Assembly: GCA_905221605.1 (NCBI GenBank)
Contig: CAJNDS010002104.1
Coordinates: 335,001-399,000 of the forward strand
Direction of reading: 5' to 3'
Length of the DNA: 64,000 nucleotides
DNA from: Symbiodinium natans
Lineage: Eukaryota; Sar; Dinophyceae; Suessiales; Symbiodiniaceae
Positions 1 through 12,756 of this stretch are shown here, piece by piece. The translations under genes and the position numbers were made by a program. Position 1 is the first letter of the stretch; every line of letters begins with the position of its first letter. The notes beneath the pieces are model-generated. The model was not told the DNA's origin. It ran no database searches and saw only the letters and a list, made by a program, of their open reading frames with translations.

Positions 1-1380
1 TTTCCCTCTTCGGAGGGTGTGCGTGCAGCATATCTCTTGTGGCCTTGGAATGCACTGTGTCTCCCCTCGTAGGAGGGGTGTGTGTGTGTGCGTAAACCCT
101 GATTCTAAGCTAAGGGGCTTGGAGCTGAGAGCTTATGCATGAGTCGAATTTTCCCGCAGGGGGATTGGGCCTGATGCTTCTACCCAATCCAACGAAGCTA
201 TGAAGCATCAGGGGATGTGGAGTTTGGCCAGCTCCATGTACCTGCAATGTTTTCCAGGAGTCCCGATGGGATTCCCCTATACTGAGGTCTCTCCTGTACT
301 GAGGTCTCTCCAGTCATCTCCAGTCAGTGTACCATTGTACAACAATCTCTGGCTGACCTCCCTCTCTCCGTGTGTGGGCTTCGTCGCCCAAGGGCAATTT
401 ACCCGTTTGGGCATTGCCTGATTCCTGGATGGGGATCACCCAAGTAAACAGAGAGGCTTCAGTGCCAGATGAGCCTTGGTAGGCACCCAGTGCTATGAGC
501 GGATTCTCTCTCTCTCTCTCGAGGTACCAGCCACGGCTGAAGCTCAAAGTCGCCAATAAGGGCGGAACCGGAAATTGTTGAAGGGCGTCGTAAGCCCAGT
601 CGTGAGACATAGACGAGGTGGTCTAACTCTCTATTCGTGGGTCTCGACCCGAGTCGTATTTCCGGTGGTTGCCCCTCAGTTGCAAATAGACCGTTTTCTT
701 TCTTTAAAAGTAGAGGTGCTCTGGGTCGCTGTGGACAGCGGGGGCCTCCTGGATGCTCCTGGGTCCTTTGTGGCAGCTGGGGGTCCTCCACGACGACGAC
801 GATGATGGGAGGTGCCTTGGGTCAAGGCGGTGGCAGCTGGGATCTCCCGGACGCTCCTGGGCCTGTCATGGCAGCTGGAGGTCTCTGACGACGATGATGA
901 CGACGACACTAAGGATTTCTAAGGTCGGTGCTGGAGGAGGAGGGCCTATGGCGGTGACGGGCCTATGGCGGAGGACTCACCGGTGACAAAGGTACAAGAC
1001 CAGGACTTTCCCTCTTCGGAGGGTGTGCGTGCAGCATATCTCTTGTGGCCTTGGAATGCACTGTGTCTCCCCTCGTAGGAGGGGTGTGTGTGTGTGTAAA
1101 CCCTGATTCTAAGCTAAGGGGCTTGGAGCTGAGAGCTTATGCATGAGTCGAATTTTCCCGCAGGGGGATTGGGCCTGATGCTTCTACCCAATCCAACGAA
1201 GCTATGAAGCATCAGGGGATGTGGAGTTTGGCCAGCTCCATGTACCTGCAATGTTTTCCAGGAGTCCCGATGGGATTCCCCTATACTGAGGTCTCTCCTG
1301 TACTGAGGTCTCTCCAGTCATCTCCAGTCAGTGTACCATTGTACAACAATCTCTGGCTGACCTCCCTCTCTCCGTGTGTG
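1..1380. repeat. ~375-bp direct repeat, two copies about 1 kb apart
   Basis: Positions 1-376 and 1007-1380 are almost identical; they differ mainly by a 2-bp change in a short GT run. The left copy starts at the window edge and may extend further. The second copy runs into a (GT)n microsatellite at about 1400-1440. Between the copies (600-910) are short GAC/GAT-type runs. Small ORFs occur on both strands, but none looks like protein-coding sequence. Confidence 0.9.
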
Positions 1381-1397
1381 TTATGTGTGATGTGTCT

Positions 1398-1440
<43 letters not shown>

Positions 1441-4128
1441 GCGCGTTGCGAGTTGTGTGTGGAGGCAGAACCGAACTGCGCATGCCGTAGTGTGGCCTTT
1501 GCTGGCCCCGCCCCAAAATCCCGTGCTCTTGCGGATGGGCGACAGCATGGCGACTGTGGCTGGTCCTTGCGCATATAGGCCGACGGAGAGCTGCCACCTT
1601 AGGTGTCAAGAACCTGCCCTCTCACAGCTGCTGTTTGCTGCTAGGCTCTCACAGATCCGAGGCAGCCTACCCCTCATTGCTGTACGACACGGCCGGAACT
1701 TCCGCTCACATGCTTTTTGGCCTAGACAATGCACGGCACGCACGGTCAACCTCAGCACGATGCCAAACAATCAGGACCATCACGTGGTGGATCCTCAGAG
1801 GCAGACGGGTATGGCGCTACAACTGCATGAAGCTCCACACAAGTCCCGCGTCCAGTGGCAAGCAAAGGCTCAGGTTCGTTTGCCAGCCAGGCCAAGCCGA
1901 TCCGAAGTACATGGACAGGAACAGATCCTGACCGATGTAGCCTCATCATCACTGATCGCACATCTGCCTACCAGATTCCTCGTTTGAAGGACAGCAGTGG
2001 GCTGGAACAGTCACCCACGACGTCTGACACAAGGGAAATTCTGGGACTCGAGATCGAAGCAGGTTACAAGCTTCCCTATGAGCAAGTTCCGCCGGCACTT
2101 CACCCTCCAGCAAGCACATGCTGAATCCTCTTCCAGGAAAGACCGAAGCGCGACTACTCTCTGATCTTCCTAATCTGACAAACAAACCAGTCTCATTCGC
2201 GACCTCAATCATACAGTGTCATACACCCCGCAATCAAGCTTTGCCCTGTGCGCGGCCGTAGACTCACAAACGCAAAAATTGCATGCTTCTGAGGCTGAGC
2301 CGCCAATGAAGACCTGACAGCAAAGCTGCGTCATGTCGGTGGCCTGCACCACACAGGCTAAGGCTATCAATGCGACGTGCAGGACCGAATTGGATGCCCA
2401 ACATGCTCATGAGCCTATAGACTCGACGACTTGACTCATGAATGTTCATTTCCTGTGATGCCATCGTTTGATTGTCACGAACTATTCAGTTGTTCTGTAA
2501 GTCACTGGGATGTTCCCCCCCAAAAAACTATCAGTCCTTAATAGGTCACTGTGGGGCATAGATCCAGGCCAGCGTCCTGGAAAAAGTCTGAGGAGCTCAG
2601 GAGGTCCGGCGTGTCGAGCAGAGCCACGACGCAAAGAGCAACAAGGACAACAGCATGAAGAACACCTCGTCAAGAAGCTGAAATGCGCACCCCAATCCTG
2701 CTGCACCGAATTGTCAGACTTTTAACCGTAGAGAGGCCACATCCCCTACAGCACTGCGGCTAAAACGTGCCTCTTCTTGGTGGCTTTGGTGTTAGGCTCA
2801 TGGACCACTTGTTAGGATGACAGAGTGAATATGCCCGATCATTGAGCTGCGGCGGCTTGGGCTGACCACGCTGCGTAGCAAGAGGGTAGTGAACAGAAGC
2901 CCGAAACCATCCAGGACCGACCTGAGAAACTCGCAGCCCAGTATGCCTTCTCACCTGGGCAGCTTGAGACTTCGAGAGCTCCCATGAAAACGATTCGAGC
3001 AAATGGGGGCTGCTCAGAGGCAAGACTGATCCGAACCCCATGCAAATCCACAGCGGCTACATAGTCATGCCAACATCGGAGTCGTTCCTTGCAGATAATC
3101 TCTACCGTAACATGTCGACACAAAGACGAAGTTCACCCCTTCACCCTCGAGTTCAGCCTGTCTGCCGGAACGAGCCCAAGCCAGCGCTTGTTCTGCAGAC
3201 AAGATGCCTTTGGCCGAATCCAAACTGCTGAAATGCCTTGGGGGGGACATTGCCGACAACGCTTTTCAAGAAAGCAATCGACTCGGATGCGACACACGGG
3301 GCACAATATGTCCACTAGGCCATCTGCTGTTCCCGAACATATGATTCGAACGACTCCATGACCGGAGCCAAGGCTGTTCAGTAGATGGCCTCGCTTCCGA
3401 AGCGGTCTAGCCAAGCCGCGAGAGGAACAACGGGGCAGCAAAGCGTGTCAGCCAAAAAGAGGCCTGGAGACAGCAATCACTGGAGGCACCAAAGGCAGCA
3501 CCACAGCTGCTGACAGAAGAGACCCTGTGCATTGTAGACTATTGGCTTGTGCAAGTTCGCCAGTCATGCAAGTTACAGACTCGGACTATACTTATAAACC
3601 CTAAACCCGGAACTAAACCATTTAACCTCAGCGCCTGCCAGCATGCAGCCGATGCCAAGATCGGAGTTAGCATGGTGGTCGCCATGGGGAGGCAGAGGCG
3701 AGCTGCGTCGGTCAAGCGAATTTCCAAGGCGACATATTGCTGTTTCCACCATGCTGCTCTTTTGCTTCAAGGGCTGTGGCTCCTCCACCTCTTAGGGGTC
3801 TGTGGTGGGTTGTCCCATGCCTGTCAGTGTGATGCAGGAGGACTTGTGGAGTGGCTTATATTCGTATGCAGTGGATTTGGTATACTCGCATGCTGGTGGG
3901 GTCAGCCTGCATGCTGCAAGGAGCCTGCAGCAGGGCTTTTGTGTGAGGATGGCAGATTTTCGGGAGGAGACTTCAACTGCCGCTGCATGTGACGCTCCGA
4001 TGTAACGTAGCTGGGCCTGCCCTGAAGCTACCCCCAATCGAAAACCTCCGACTGGAATTTTGGCACAACTTGGCCCCATGTTGGGTTCCTAACTTCTGCG
4101 TCCTTAGGTCGGAGTCCCAGAACCTCCC
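1441..4128. other. Unassigned region with no convincing gene
   Basis: No frame reads as a recognisable protein over more than a few dozen residues. Several overlapping ORFs of 60-190 codons occur on both strands, including a plus-strand 193-codon ORF that begins in the GT microsatellite. Composition is mixed and not strongly repetitive. Old retroelement remains or small exons may be present, but I could not support any. Confidence 0.4.
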
Positions 4129-4404
4129 CTAAACCCTAAACCCTAAACCCTAAACCCTAAACCCTAAACCCTAAACCCTAAACCCTAAACCCTAAACCCT
4201 AAATGGTGTATTCCCCTGACCCTTCCGGCCGCTTCATCGTAAGCCGCGGCTGCCCGCGAGGCCGCCTCCTCAGCTGCTGCCAGTTGTGGGCTACGACCCC
4301 TGAGCCCTGAACCCTGAGGGTTTAGGGTTTAGGGTTTAGGGTTTAGGGTTGTTTTTTGTGCCACCCGCTTAGCTTAGGGTTTAGGGTTTAGGTTTAGGGT
4401 TTAG
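4129..4404. repeat. Telomere-type repeat arrays of opposite orientation flanking a short exon
   Basis: About ten CCCTAAA units at 4129-4203 are followed by about 110 bp of non-repeat DNA, then TTTAGGG units at 4318-4350 and 4374-4404. The island between them (4222-4289) reads on the minus strand as an Ala/Glu-rich helical peptide. The arrays therefore appear to lie in introns on either side of an exon of the coiled-coil gene, not at a chromosome end. Confidence 0.8.
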
Positions 4405-7380
4405 ATCCAAAACCCGAAGCCCTAAACCAATGGGCTCTCGACACACTCCGTATTGACGCGTCACGTGCTCGTATGGATGATTCTGCACTGGAAAAAAGCT
4501 GAAGTATCCATTAGCAGTCAGAACTACCATGTCTAACGCCCGTCACGGTCAAAGTTCGAGAAAAGATTGAGAAGATTCCTACCCTGTTGAGTTTGTACAG
4601 ATGTATGACAGATGCACGTGTAATTATGCAACTAAACCCTGAAACCCAAACCCTAAAACTGAAACGTGCAAAATTGCTGCGGGTGTTTCCACATCCCTTG
4701 GCCTCCAGGCGTGGACTCGGGTGACCAAACATCGGAAGTTGGACATTGCGTTTATGCTGTTCGCGATGGTAATCGATCATACAAAATAGTATACTTAAAT
4801 ATTTATATTATATATATATACAATTGAAACGCTTAATCAGTTCAATATTCAGACATGAAAAAACTTACATGATAACGTAAGTATATATAAATCGAACATA
4901 ATGAGATCATAGCATCTATTGAATATTCGTGATTTGCGTAGCTATAGCAATGTATGAAAAACAAACCCTAAACCCTAAACCCTAAACCCGAAACCTCCGG
5001 ATCACCAGGAAACACCCCAGGGCCCTCGGCAAGTGCATCGGCAAGGCGGCTTTCGAAAGGGGCCAACTTGGAGCGCACCTGAAGCCGTGAGGACATATGC
5101 TTCTTTCCAAGAGTAGGGGTACCCCTTTTATACCCCAAATAGAATAGAATCCCTTTAAAGAGGGGCCCAAAACAGAAACACCCCTATGTTCGGAAACCCC
5201 CCCTCTATAATTTTTGCTTCATGCAACGATGTTGCGAACCTCACTCGGCTTTATGTCCCGCACCTCCTCCTGGACCACCTTCTCGAACTGCTGTACAGCC
5301 TGCAAGAGGCCGATCGAAGCAATGCACATGCCAGAAAGCTATAGAGGTTCGTCACCATGCGTTCCATCACGATGGGCTACAAGCTTCCGACCTCCTCAGC
5401 CGCTTCTTCGGCATCCTTCTTGGCTGCGAGCACCTCTTAAACCATAGGGAGGCTTGCAACTTGGCTGTGCAACTTCAATCTTGCAGCAGATGCATGCTTC
5501 CTTCCTTCTGGCCTCTGCGAAAAGAGGGTCGAAAAGTCTTCGGCCCTCAACCGGCAACTAAATCCCAGAAGCCCTCAAAACCTCCCAAGCAAGCCGCAAG
5601 CTGCCCAGCGCCCATGAATGAAGCGCCTTCGCTTCTCGTGCCTCCCGGGCAGCGCGCACTGCCTCGCAGAAGCTTTCAATACCTTACCAGTGTTTCCCCT
5701 TTTTGCCTCCATCAAGGGCCTGGTACTTTCTGACTATACTCCCCTTAGAACCTTTATAAAAATGATATTGTGAATATCCTCTTGGGTTTTATATAAATAA
5801 AACAATTTCCAAAAAGGGGCATAGCTGAGAGTGCAAAGGATGCCAGGCGATGGCCTTCTATCTGGAGGCAACACATGTGGAGCCTCTGGTGAGCTGGAGG
5901 TTGCAATCCTACCCCATCAAATCCAAAACTCTTCGACCATGAGTGAGGGCCCAGAGAAGTACTCCAACAGCTACTCCATCCCCCCCGCCCCCCCCCCGCC
6001 CCAGTTGCCACACCGAAGATGAATCTTGCAAGTGATGCTTCTTTCACAAACTGCACATCATGGCGGACCTAATTTCGGGCAGGCGCCTCCTTGAGACGCG
6101 CTTCCTCCTCTGCGCGTGCCTCGCTGTGCATATTTGTCAGAGAAGACAGTGACCGTCAGAGAGATAGAGACGGAGAGAGAGAGTGCGAGAGACAGAAAGA
6201 GAGAGGGAAAGGGAGAGAGAGGATAGAGAGAGAGAGAGAGTTGCGTGATTGTGTGCGTGTGACGTGGGGCTTGTCTGCTGTGTCGGTGTGGGCTGACTGG
6301 TGACGATAGACCAGCTGTCGAGCTGTGTTGAAGACGACAATCAAACGCATGCATGCTGCATGCTTCTGCCTGCTTCACGCTGCCTGAACATTGAATCTGC
6401 GTCTCCGTACTCCATGGTACATACTTCAAGCCCTCTATACTTGCTATCCGCCTCAGCCTCTGCACTGGCGACGGCGTCCGCAGCCTGAATTGCGGGTCAG
6501 GGAGTCCTCTGCGAAGCAACTTCGCAGCACAGGGAGCACCGAGGGCACTGCCTGCTGAGTTCGCTGGTCACGCTCGATAGCGACACGGTACTGGCAAGGG
6601 GAACATCTGCAACTCTGTTGCAAGAAAGCATCAACCCACGCTGCTCGAAGAGTCGACAAACATCTCCTGCAAGTTCGTCTCCAGCGCGGCCCGCTCCTCG
6701 GCGAGAGCCCGTTCCTGGGACATGCACTGCACTGCTATGGCAGCTAAGATCAGCTAAGGCAGTACAGGTCACTTCGGGGCACGATTGGCAGAGGCACCGA
6801 CGGCTTCTGCTTTGTCCACCTTGGGATGCAATACAGGATTTGCAAGGCAGGCTGGTACATGAAAATTGCCAACTTCTGCACGATCTCTTCCACTTCGTAT
6901 GCTTCTACAAAAGTGCATGTCCGAGGGCATCCTGCAAAAAGACATGTGCATTTGCAAAAGGGCCTCAGCAGACTCTTTGGCCATGCGCGCCACGCGCATC
7001 TGGAGGTCTTCTGCGGGTGCCTTAGACTACAGGGTCCCATACCCGGGCCTGAACCATGGAGCAAGACTGAGCTCTTGCCAACGAGATGTTCAACTATAGA
7101 AGTCATGATAACTTGATGTAAGTTTCTGAACAAGAGCTCAGAAGCGGGAGGTCTTGTACCTAGGCTTTGGGACCCAGTGATTGCCGGGCGGCTTCGGGCT
7201 AAGCATCATTTGACTCACAGTAGTAAGACTCCACCTGACAGACGAATCGGAGGCCAGTGAGGCGAGCAGGGCAGGGGCATCGCGTGACGCAGAAGCTGCT
7301 GGCATTTGACGTGTGGTTTGGTCAGGCTCCGTCTCGGCATCTGTCGACGCCACTGGCAGATGGCTAGCGTTTTCTGACAT
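4222..7380 (-). CDS. Multi-exon coiled-coil protein gene (function unknown)
   Basis: A chain of short minus-strand stretches reads as charged, Ala/Glu/Arg-rich helix in different frames, as expected of small exons. A likely first exon at 7205-7380 starts MSENASHLPV and ends near a GTGAGT donor. Next come 6940-6999 (RMAKESAEALLQMHMS), 6658-6722 (SQERALAEERAALETNLQEM), 6545-6590 (VAIERDQRTQQAV), 6425-6488 (AADAVASAEAEADSKYRG) and 6075-6128 (HSEARAEEEARLKEAPAR). Then 5595-5672 (EAVRAAREAREAKALHS), 5386-5436 (EVLAAKKDAEEAAEEV), 5221-5305 (AVQQFEKVVQEEVRDIKPSE), 5028-5100 (LQVRSKLAPFESRLADALAE) and 4222-4289 (QLAAAEEAASRAAAAYDEAA). No family was recognised. Exon edges are approximate and the 3' end may lie beyond 4222. 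The intervening DNA holds microsatellites, telomere-type repeats and inverted-repeat fragments. Confidence 0.55.
6150..6241. repeat. GA-rich microsatellite
   Basis: Imperfect (GA)n with interruptions, inside a presumed intron of the coiled-coil gene. Ser/Leu-rich minus-strand ORFs here are artefacts of the repeat. Confidence 0.85.
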
Positions 7381-8104
7381 CTAGGTCACGTATGTACCGG
7401 CTACTGTAAAGAAACTAGATTGGATACACTCCATCAGTTGTTCTTGCACAATGGCGTGTGCGGCCATCTGATCCCTGTCAACTCCGAATGGGCTTTGGCG
7501 TGGCGCTTCCCATGTATGCTCGTGGAATCTGCGACTTACAATCAGGTCAGTGAGGTCATGGTTCAAAGAGCAACGCCAATCAAAGTACGTGGGCCATGAA
7601 GTTTGGAGGAACCTGCCTCCGGACGTCTGGCAGTAAGAGTACAAATGAGTACAAGGACGTCACTATACCTCTAGTGCTCAAGAGACATGACACTTGCGGA
7701 TGGGGATGGACACGCATGTGTGGGGCTTCGTATGCACCGGCGCTCTTCCGGTGGGACCAGCAGCAAGCTTGCCAAATCATGATGAGCTTGAGCCAACAGA
7801 CTAACTCTAAGAGGGCCTTGAAAACTGGGCGCAAGGCTTCTGGAGACTTGCTTGTGGCCCTGTGTGACTGGGCCCCTCAGGACACAAGGTGCGCAAAGCC
7901 CAGTGCATATATAAATATAAATATAAATAAATAAATATATATATATATATGCTACCCCCCCCCATGTACCTACCCTTTTTGGGCTGAATTCGTAGAATAT
8001 TCTGTATTTCTCCCTATCTCTCCCCTCCCCCCCAAGATCCCGCAACGCGCGGTCGTTTTTTTTTGGGAGCTCCCATAACAATTAATTCTAGCAGAAGTGA
8101 CCTG

Positions 8105-8990
8105 AACAATTTGCTCGTGGATTGCATGCTGTGAGTTTAAATAGGAATCCAATTTATTCGAATAGGGTTCCGATCAAATTTAATAAATGGGGTTCATAGG
8201 ATTCATTGTATTTTAATAGGGTTCTTCATTAAAATGAATAGGAAACCCTTGAAAATGAATGAGAACCCTTAATCCTCTATTTAAATCCATAGGAACCCTA
8301 TTTCAAATTAATCGGCGCCGTAAAGTCAATAGGAAGCCTCTTAAAATGAAGTGGAGGCTCCTCATAAATTTATGCGAATCCTCGTAGAATTAACAGGAAT
8401 CCTGTTACATAGGAACCAATCGGTCTCCTGTAAGAAAATGTGAACCTTTAGAAAAACAACAACGAACGATTTAAATGAACATGAGTCTAAACCATAGGAA
8501 TCCCTTGAAAGTGAATGAGATCCCCTTTAATATTAACACGAACCCCATTAACATGAATAAGAAACTGATTAAAATTTATAGGACTTTTACTACAAAACAA
8601 TAAGAGACTTATTAATAATTCGGAACTCTATGAAACTTTTTCTGGAATCCTATGAAGAGAAATAGGAATCTTCTATTGAATTATCGGAACAGTTAATGGG
8701 AAGGAAGCCTCTTAAAATGAATAGCAACCCTTAACAAATCAAAAAGACCCCGACAGGAATCCTATTAAAACGAGAAGGAATCTTTCTACAATCAATAGGA
8801 ACCAACAGGCCGAAAAAATCAGTAGAATCCAAAAACAAGAACTGATAGGAATCCTTCTAAACTAATATGAGCCTAAGCCAATAGGAATCCTGTAGAATTA
8901 ATGAGAACCCTATGCGAATCCCAGTAACATGAATAAGAATCCTGTTTAAATTGATAGGAACCTTCTTAAATTTGTAGGAGCCTTAGGGCG
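8105..8990. repeat. AT-rich degenerate tandem repeat
   Basis: About 880 bp of short units resembling 'aataggaatcctnttaaaatga', repeated with heavy divergence at irregular spacing of roughly 25-35 bp. No ORF of note crosses it. It differs sharply in composition from the GC-richer exons around it and looks like an old minisatellite. Confidence 0.65.
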
Positions 8991-9229
8991 TGATGTCTTA
9001 AGATTTGTTGCTAAGGTACAGTGTTTAGTATAGATATTTGGTTTTGCTTATCGGGGATGATTGTTTGAGATATGGTGGCTAAGGTATAGTTTCTGGATAG
9101 ATGGCATGTCTTGCGTATTGGGGCGTGATTGATTATATGGAGGTTTTTGTACTCGAGAATTTGCAGGATTCGAGTTTGTTGCTGGGTACTACCTCGAGAA
9201 ATGGTGGCTGGGAGAGAGCCTCAGATCAC

Positions 9230-10150
9230 GAAAATCCGGATAACATTGGTTTTACTAATGTTTTTCAAGGATGAAGCCCCAAAAACCATGGGGAAAACCG
9301 ATAATTTCCAAAAAATCCATGGTTTTCAAACCATGTGGCTGGGAGCACGAAATTCACGGATAACATTGGTTTTACCAATGTTTTTGAAGGATGGAGCCCG
9401 AAAACATTGGCAAAACCAATGTTTTCCATAAAATCCATGGTTTTCAAACCATCTGGCTGGGAGCACCCAGTTCACGGATAACATTGGTTTTACCAATGTT
9501 TTTCAAGGATGTGGCCCGAAAACATCGGCAAAACCAATGTTTTCCATAAAATCCATGGTTTTCAAACCATGTGGCTGGGAGCACCCAATTCACGGATAAC
9601 ATTGGTTTTACCGATGTGTTTGAAGGATTGAGCCCAAAAACATCGGTAAAACCAATGTTACCCATAAAATCCATGGTTCTCAAACCATGTGGCTTAGACC
9701 ACGAAAGGCATGGATAACATTGGTTTTACCGATGTTTTTTGGGCTCTATCCTTCAAAAACATCGCCAAAACCAATGTTATCCGTTAATTGGGTGCTCCCA
9801 GCCACATGGTTTGAAAACCATGGATTTTTGGAAATTATCGGTTTTACCGATGTTTTCGGGCTCTATCCTTCAAAAACATTGGTAAAACCAATGTCATCCG
9901 TGAATTGTGTGCTCCCAGCCACATGGTTTGAAAACCATGGATTTTATGGAAAACATTGGTTTTACCAATGCTTTCGTGCTCCATCCTTCAAAAACATTGG
10001 TAAAACCAATGTTATCCGTGAATTGTGTGCTCCCAGCCACATGGTTTGAAAACCATGGATTTTATGGAAAACGTTGGTTTTACCGATGTTTTCGTGCTCC
10101 ATCCTTCAAAAACATTGGTAAAACCAATGTTATCCGTGAATTTCGTGCTC
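9230..10150. repeat. Head-to-head satellite of 118-bp hairpin units
   Basis: Units repeat every 118 bp (the same junction falls at 9361, 9479 and 9597). The array flips orientation near 9690-9720 and continues as the reverse complement to about 10150, making one large imperfect palindrome of about four units per arm. Each unit contains two hairpin-forming palindromes, AACATTGGTTTTACCAATGTT and one centred on CATGGTTTTCAAACCATG. The repeated ORFs here (for example peptides with LPATWFENHGF) are by-products of the array. Confidence 0.9.
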
Positions 10151-10249
10151 CCAGCCACTCTTCCCTCGTCGTTCGTGTGAGCAGAATACCGAAAATCGAA
10201 ACCGTCGCGACAAAACAAATCAACCAAATAAGCAAAACATGGTAGGTAC

Positions 10250-10612
10250 ATGGGGGGGGGCACCATATATATATATATACACATATATATGAGCCTCAAC
10301 CACTCTGCGTTCCTCCCCAGGCCCATTCAAGTGTTCCGCAGGGCTCTGCATGCAGAGTGCCACCGCGCCTGAGGAGGAACTGGAGGAGGACTCTGAGCCT
10401 TAATTGGGACGACCGACAGGGCCAATTCACATGAGAGCGAAAAAGTGCTCGATGACACCTTTGACTCTTGAATTCTCGCAGTGAGCGAGAATGAAGCTTT
10501 CAACGCGCACGTGCACTTCAGAAGATGTCAAAACATGGTCATGATCTCACCCCGAGATTTATCCGGTTCATCTAGCGGGCCCATCTGAGCCTTCGGAGGC
10601 ACTTCAGCCCCT

Positions 10613-10646
<34 letters not shown>

Positions 10647-12756
10647 CCCCCCACACCCCTGCGCACTTCAACCGTTGAACAAATGCCAGATCCCCTCGTG
10701 ATCCTTCATATGCTGGGGACGTGGCTGCTAGAACCCCGACGACTGCCGTACATCTTAAGCCATCTTTAAAAAAATGTTTTGCCCCAGCGCCCACAGGCTA
10801 TACACTCTGCAGCTAGGCAGTCCCGCCAGTGGAGTGCTTCGTGGAAGCCGCTGAGCCACCGGCCTTCGCGGGACACTTTGCAACTCTATACCAGACAGAA
10901 AGGGAGCAAAATGGCTCAATGTCAAGAACATCTTTATGAGTAGCTTTGTCTTGTGCGTATCAGAGTTATGTATACGTAGTCATACTATCAGCATCCCTAA
11001 CAGACGCAATGCCATGGTGAACAAAACTGAATACTGCGGACGCAGAACAGGATATGTCCCAAGCCAGTCAGACAAACACCATGCCTTGCCCAAACAGATC
11101 CTGTAGCTGTCATAACAGTTGACAAGAGCACCACGTGCACAGTGAACAGGCCACTGGTTCTTGAGGCCTGGTCTCGCTGACGCCCAGTCCTCCACACAAA
11201 GAAATCCAACCCACAACAAGCTGCGGTGAAAATCACACTCTACGAGTACGGCACTCACGCGGCCACAATCATCTTAGCAGAACAAGCTGACCCTTTTCTT
11301 CCAGGGACCGAATAGTTGAGCCCGTCAGGGTTGTAGCAACCTAACCACTAGGTCCCTGAAAGTTGAGGGTGATGGAAAAGCTGCGCGAACAGCCTGGCCT
11401 ACGTTTCCTTCGCCGGCCACGTCTCCGCACCTCGCTGCTATCACAAAAGTGAACATGCACCTTCTTTAGGGTTTAGGGCTTGGGTTCATGCTGAATACTC
11501 GAGCTTCGGATTGGCAAACCTTCCGGGGACAAAACGGCAGCATGTTTGCTACATCTCCGGTAGATGCTTGTCATCATGTGCCAAGAATAAATACCTGAAA
11601 GACATCTTGAGAGCGCTACGAACAGTGCTGGGAACCAGCGGTTTAGGTTGCCCTTGGCACAACTGGGGGGGTGGGAAACTTTCTCTCTCTTACGGGCTGA
11701 GGGACATGCCGGCATCCCAAACCCTAAGCCCTGAACCACAAACACCAAACCCTAAACCCTAAGCCCTAAACCCCAAACCCTAAACCGTAAACCCTAAACC
11801 CTGCAGCAGTGTGCGGAATCAGTCCAGACTCAAGTGCAATTGGGCGCGGTGCCCGGGGGCTGCCTCGACGGCGATGCCTGGGAGGTGGCAGATGCTGCGA
11901 GGCGAACATGTACGATTCGGAATTTACATACAAACATACACATATACATTCATGTATATATACTATATATATATGCTTTATATTTATATTCGTATCTACA
12001 TATATACAGAAATACATGTGTGTGGGTGTCTGTATGTACAGATCTGTACACATATATGTATATATATATATATGTATACATACCGCTCTCTCAATGAGCC
12101 CTCCGGTCGGCTATCGGCTATTTTTGTATTCCCCTGCAAACTGGACGACCGTCTGACTCGAATGACGACTCTCGAAATTTCATTCGAAGAGTTCTTCTCT
12201 CATCAGAGGTGCCTCCAGCTCCTTCAAAATTTCTACGCGAACAAGCAGGACGAAAATCATGAATTTGAAACGGAAAGGCCCTGCCAAACTGCCAAGCATC
12301 CAGTGCGCACGCTGGCTGGTTCGAAGTGAGTGTTTGTGCAGCTGCCTGGGCCGAAAATGCTGCAGTTGCGATGACCGAGTGGGCATCAGTCTGTTCGCCA
12401 CGCGGACGAGTCGAAGCGCACTGGGGCCATGCACTGTTGAGTTCCCTGATCTTCTGAAGAAGGGTGGGATGTTTGGGGGTAGTGGCGATTGCTCCTAGTT
12501 GCTAGGAGAGCCGCCAAAACTAATTATAGCATGCATGCATGAACTACGAATCTGGATTTTAAAATATCAAGTTTTCAAGGCTCATGCGTTTTGCCTTGGC
12601 CTTTGAAATTGCTATGCGAGCAACTGGTCGGAGTGTTGTTAGGGTATGTTCAGACCGTCTAAGCTGACCTGGACTGCTCGTAGTTGACTGCATCCTCCCC
12701 GAACAGTCACTACAGGTGACCGGAAGTGAGCAAGGAAGACAAGCAGGCGAGCAGCT
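10250..12756. other. Repeat-rich stretch without a confident gene
   Basis: Contents include an AT microsatellite (about 10262-10290), a long C run (10617-10654), telomere-like repeats (11717-11802) and AT-rich microsatellites (about 11930-12090). Around 12145-12330 the plus strand reads EISFEEFFSHQRCLQLLQNF, while the minus strand of the same DNA is also open (12180-12434). I could not decide which strand, if either, is coding. Confidence 0.5.

Noticed and set aside
4129-4404. A true chromosome end at the telomere arrays
   Set aside because: Arrays are short, occur in both orientations, and have coding sequence on both sides.
5221-5733. 170-codon plus-strand ORF
   Set aside because: The minus strand of the same DNA encodes heptad-like charged helices in several exons; the plus-strand reading has no recognisable features.
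9129-10245. Repeated peptides such as VKPMLSVNWVLPATWFENHG
   Set aside because: They are translations of the 118-bp satellite and occur symmetrically on both strands.
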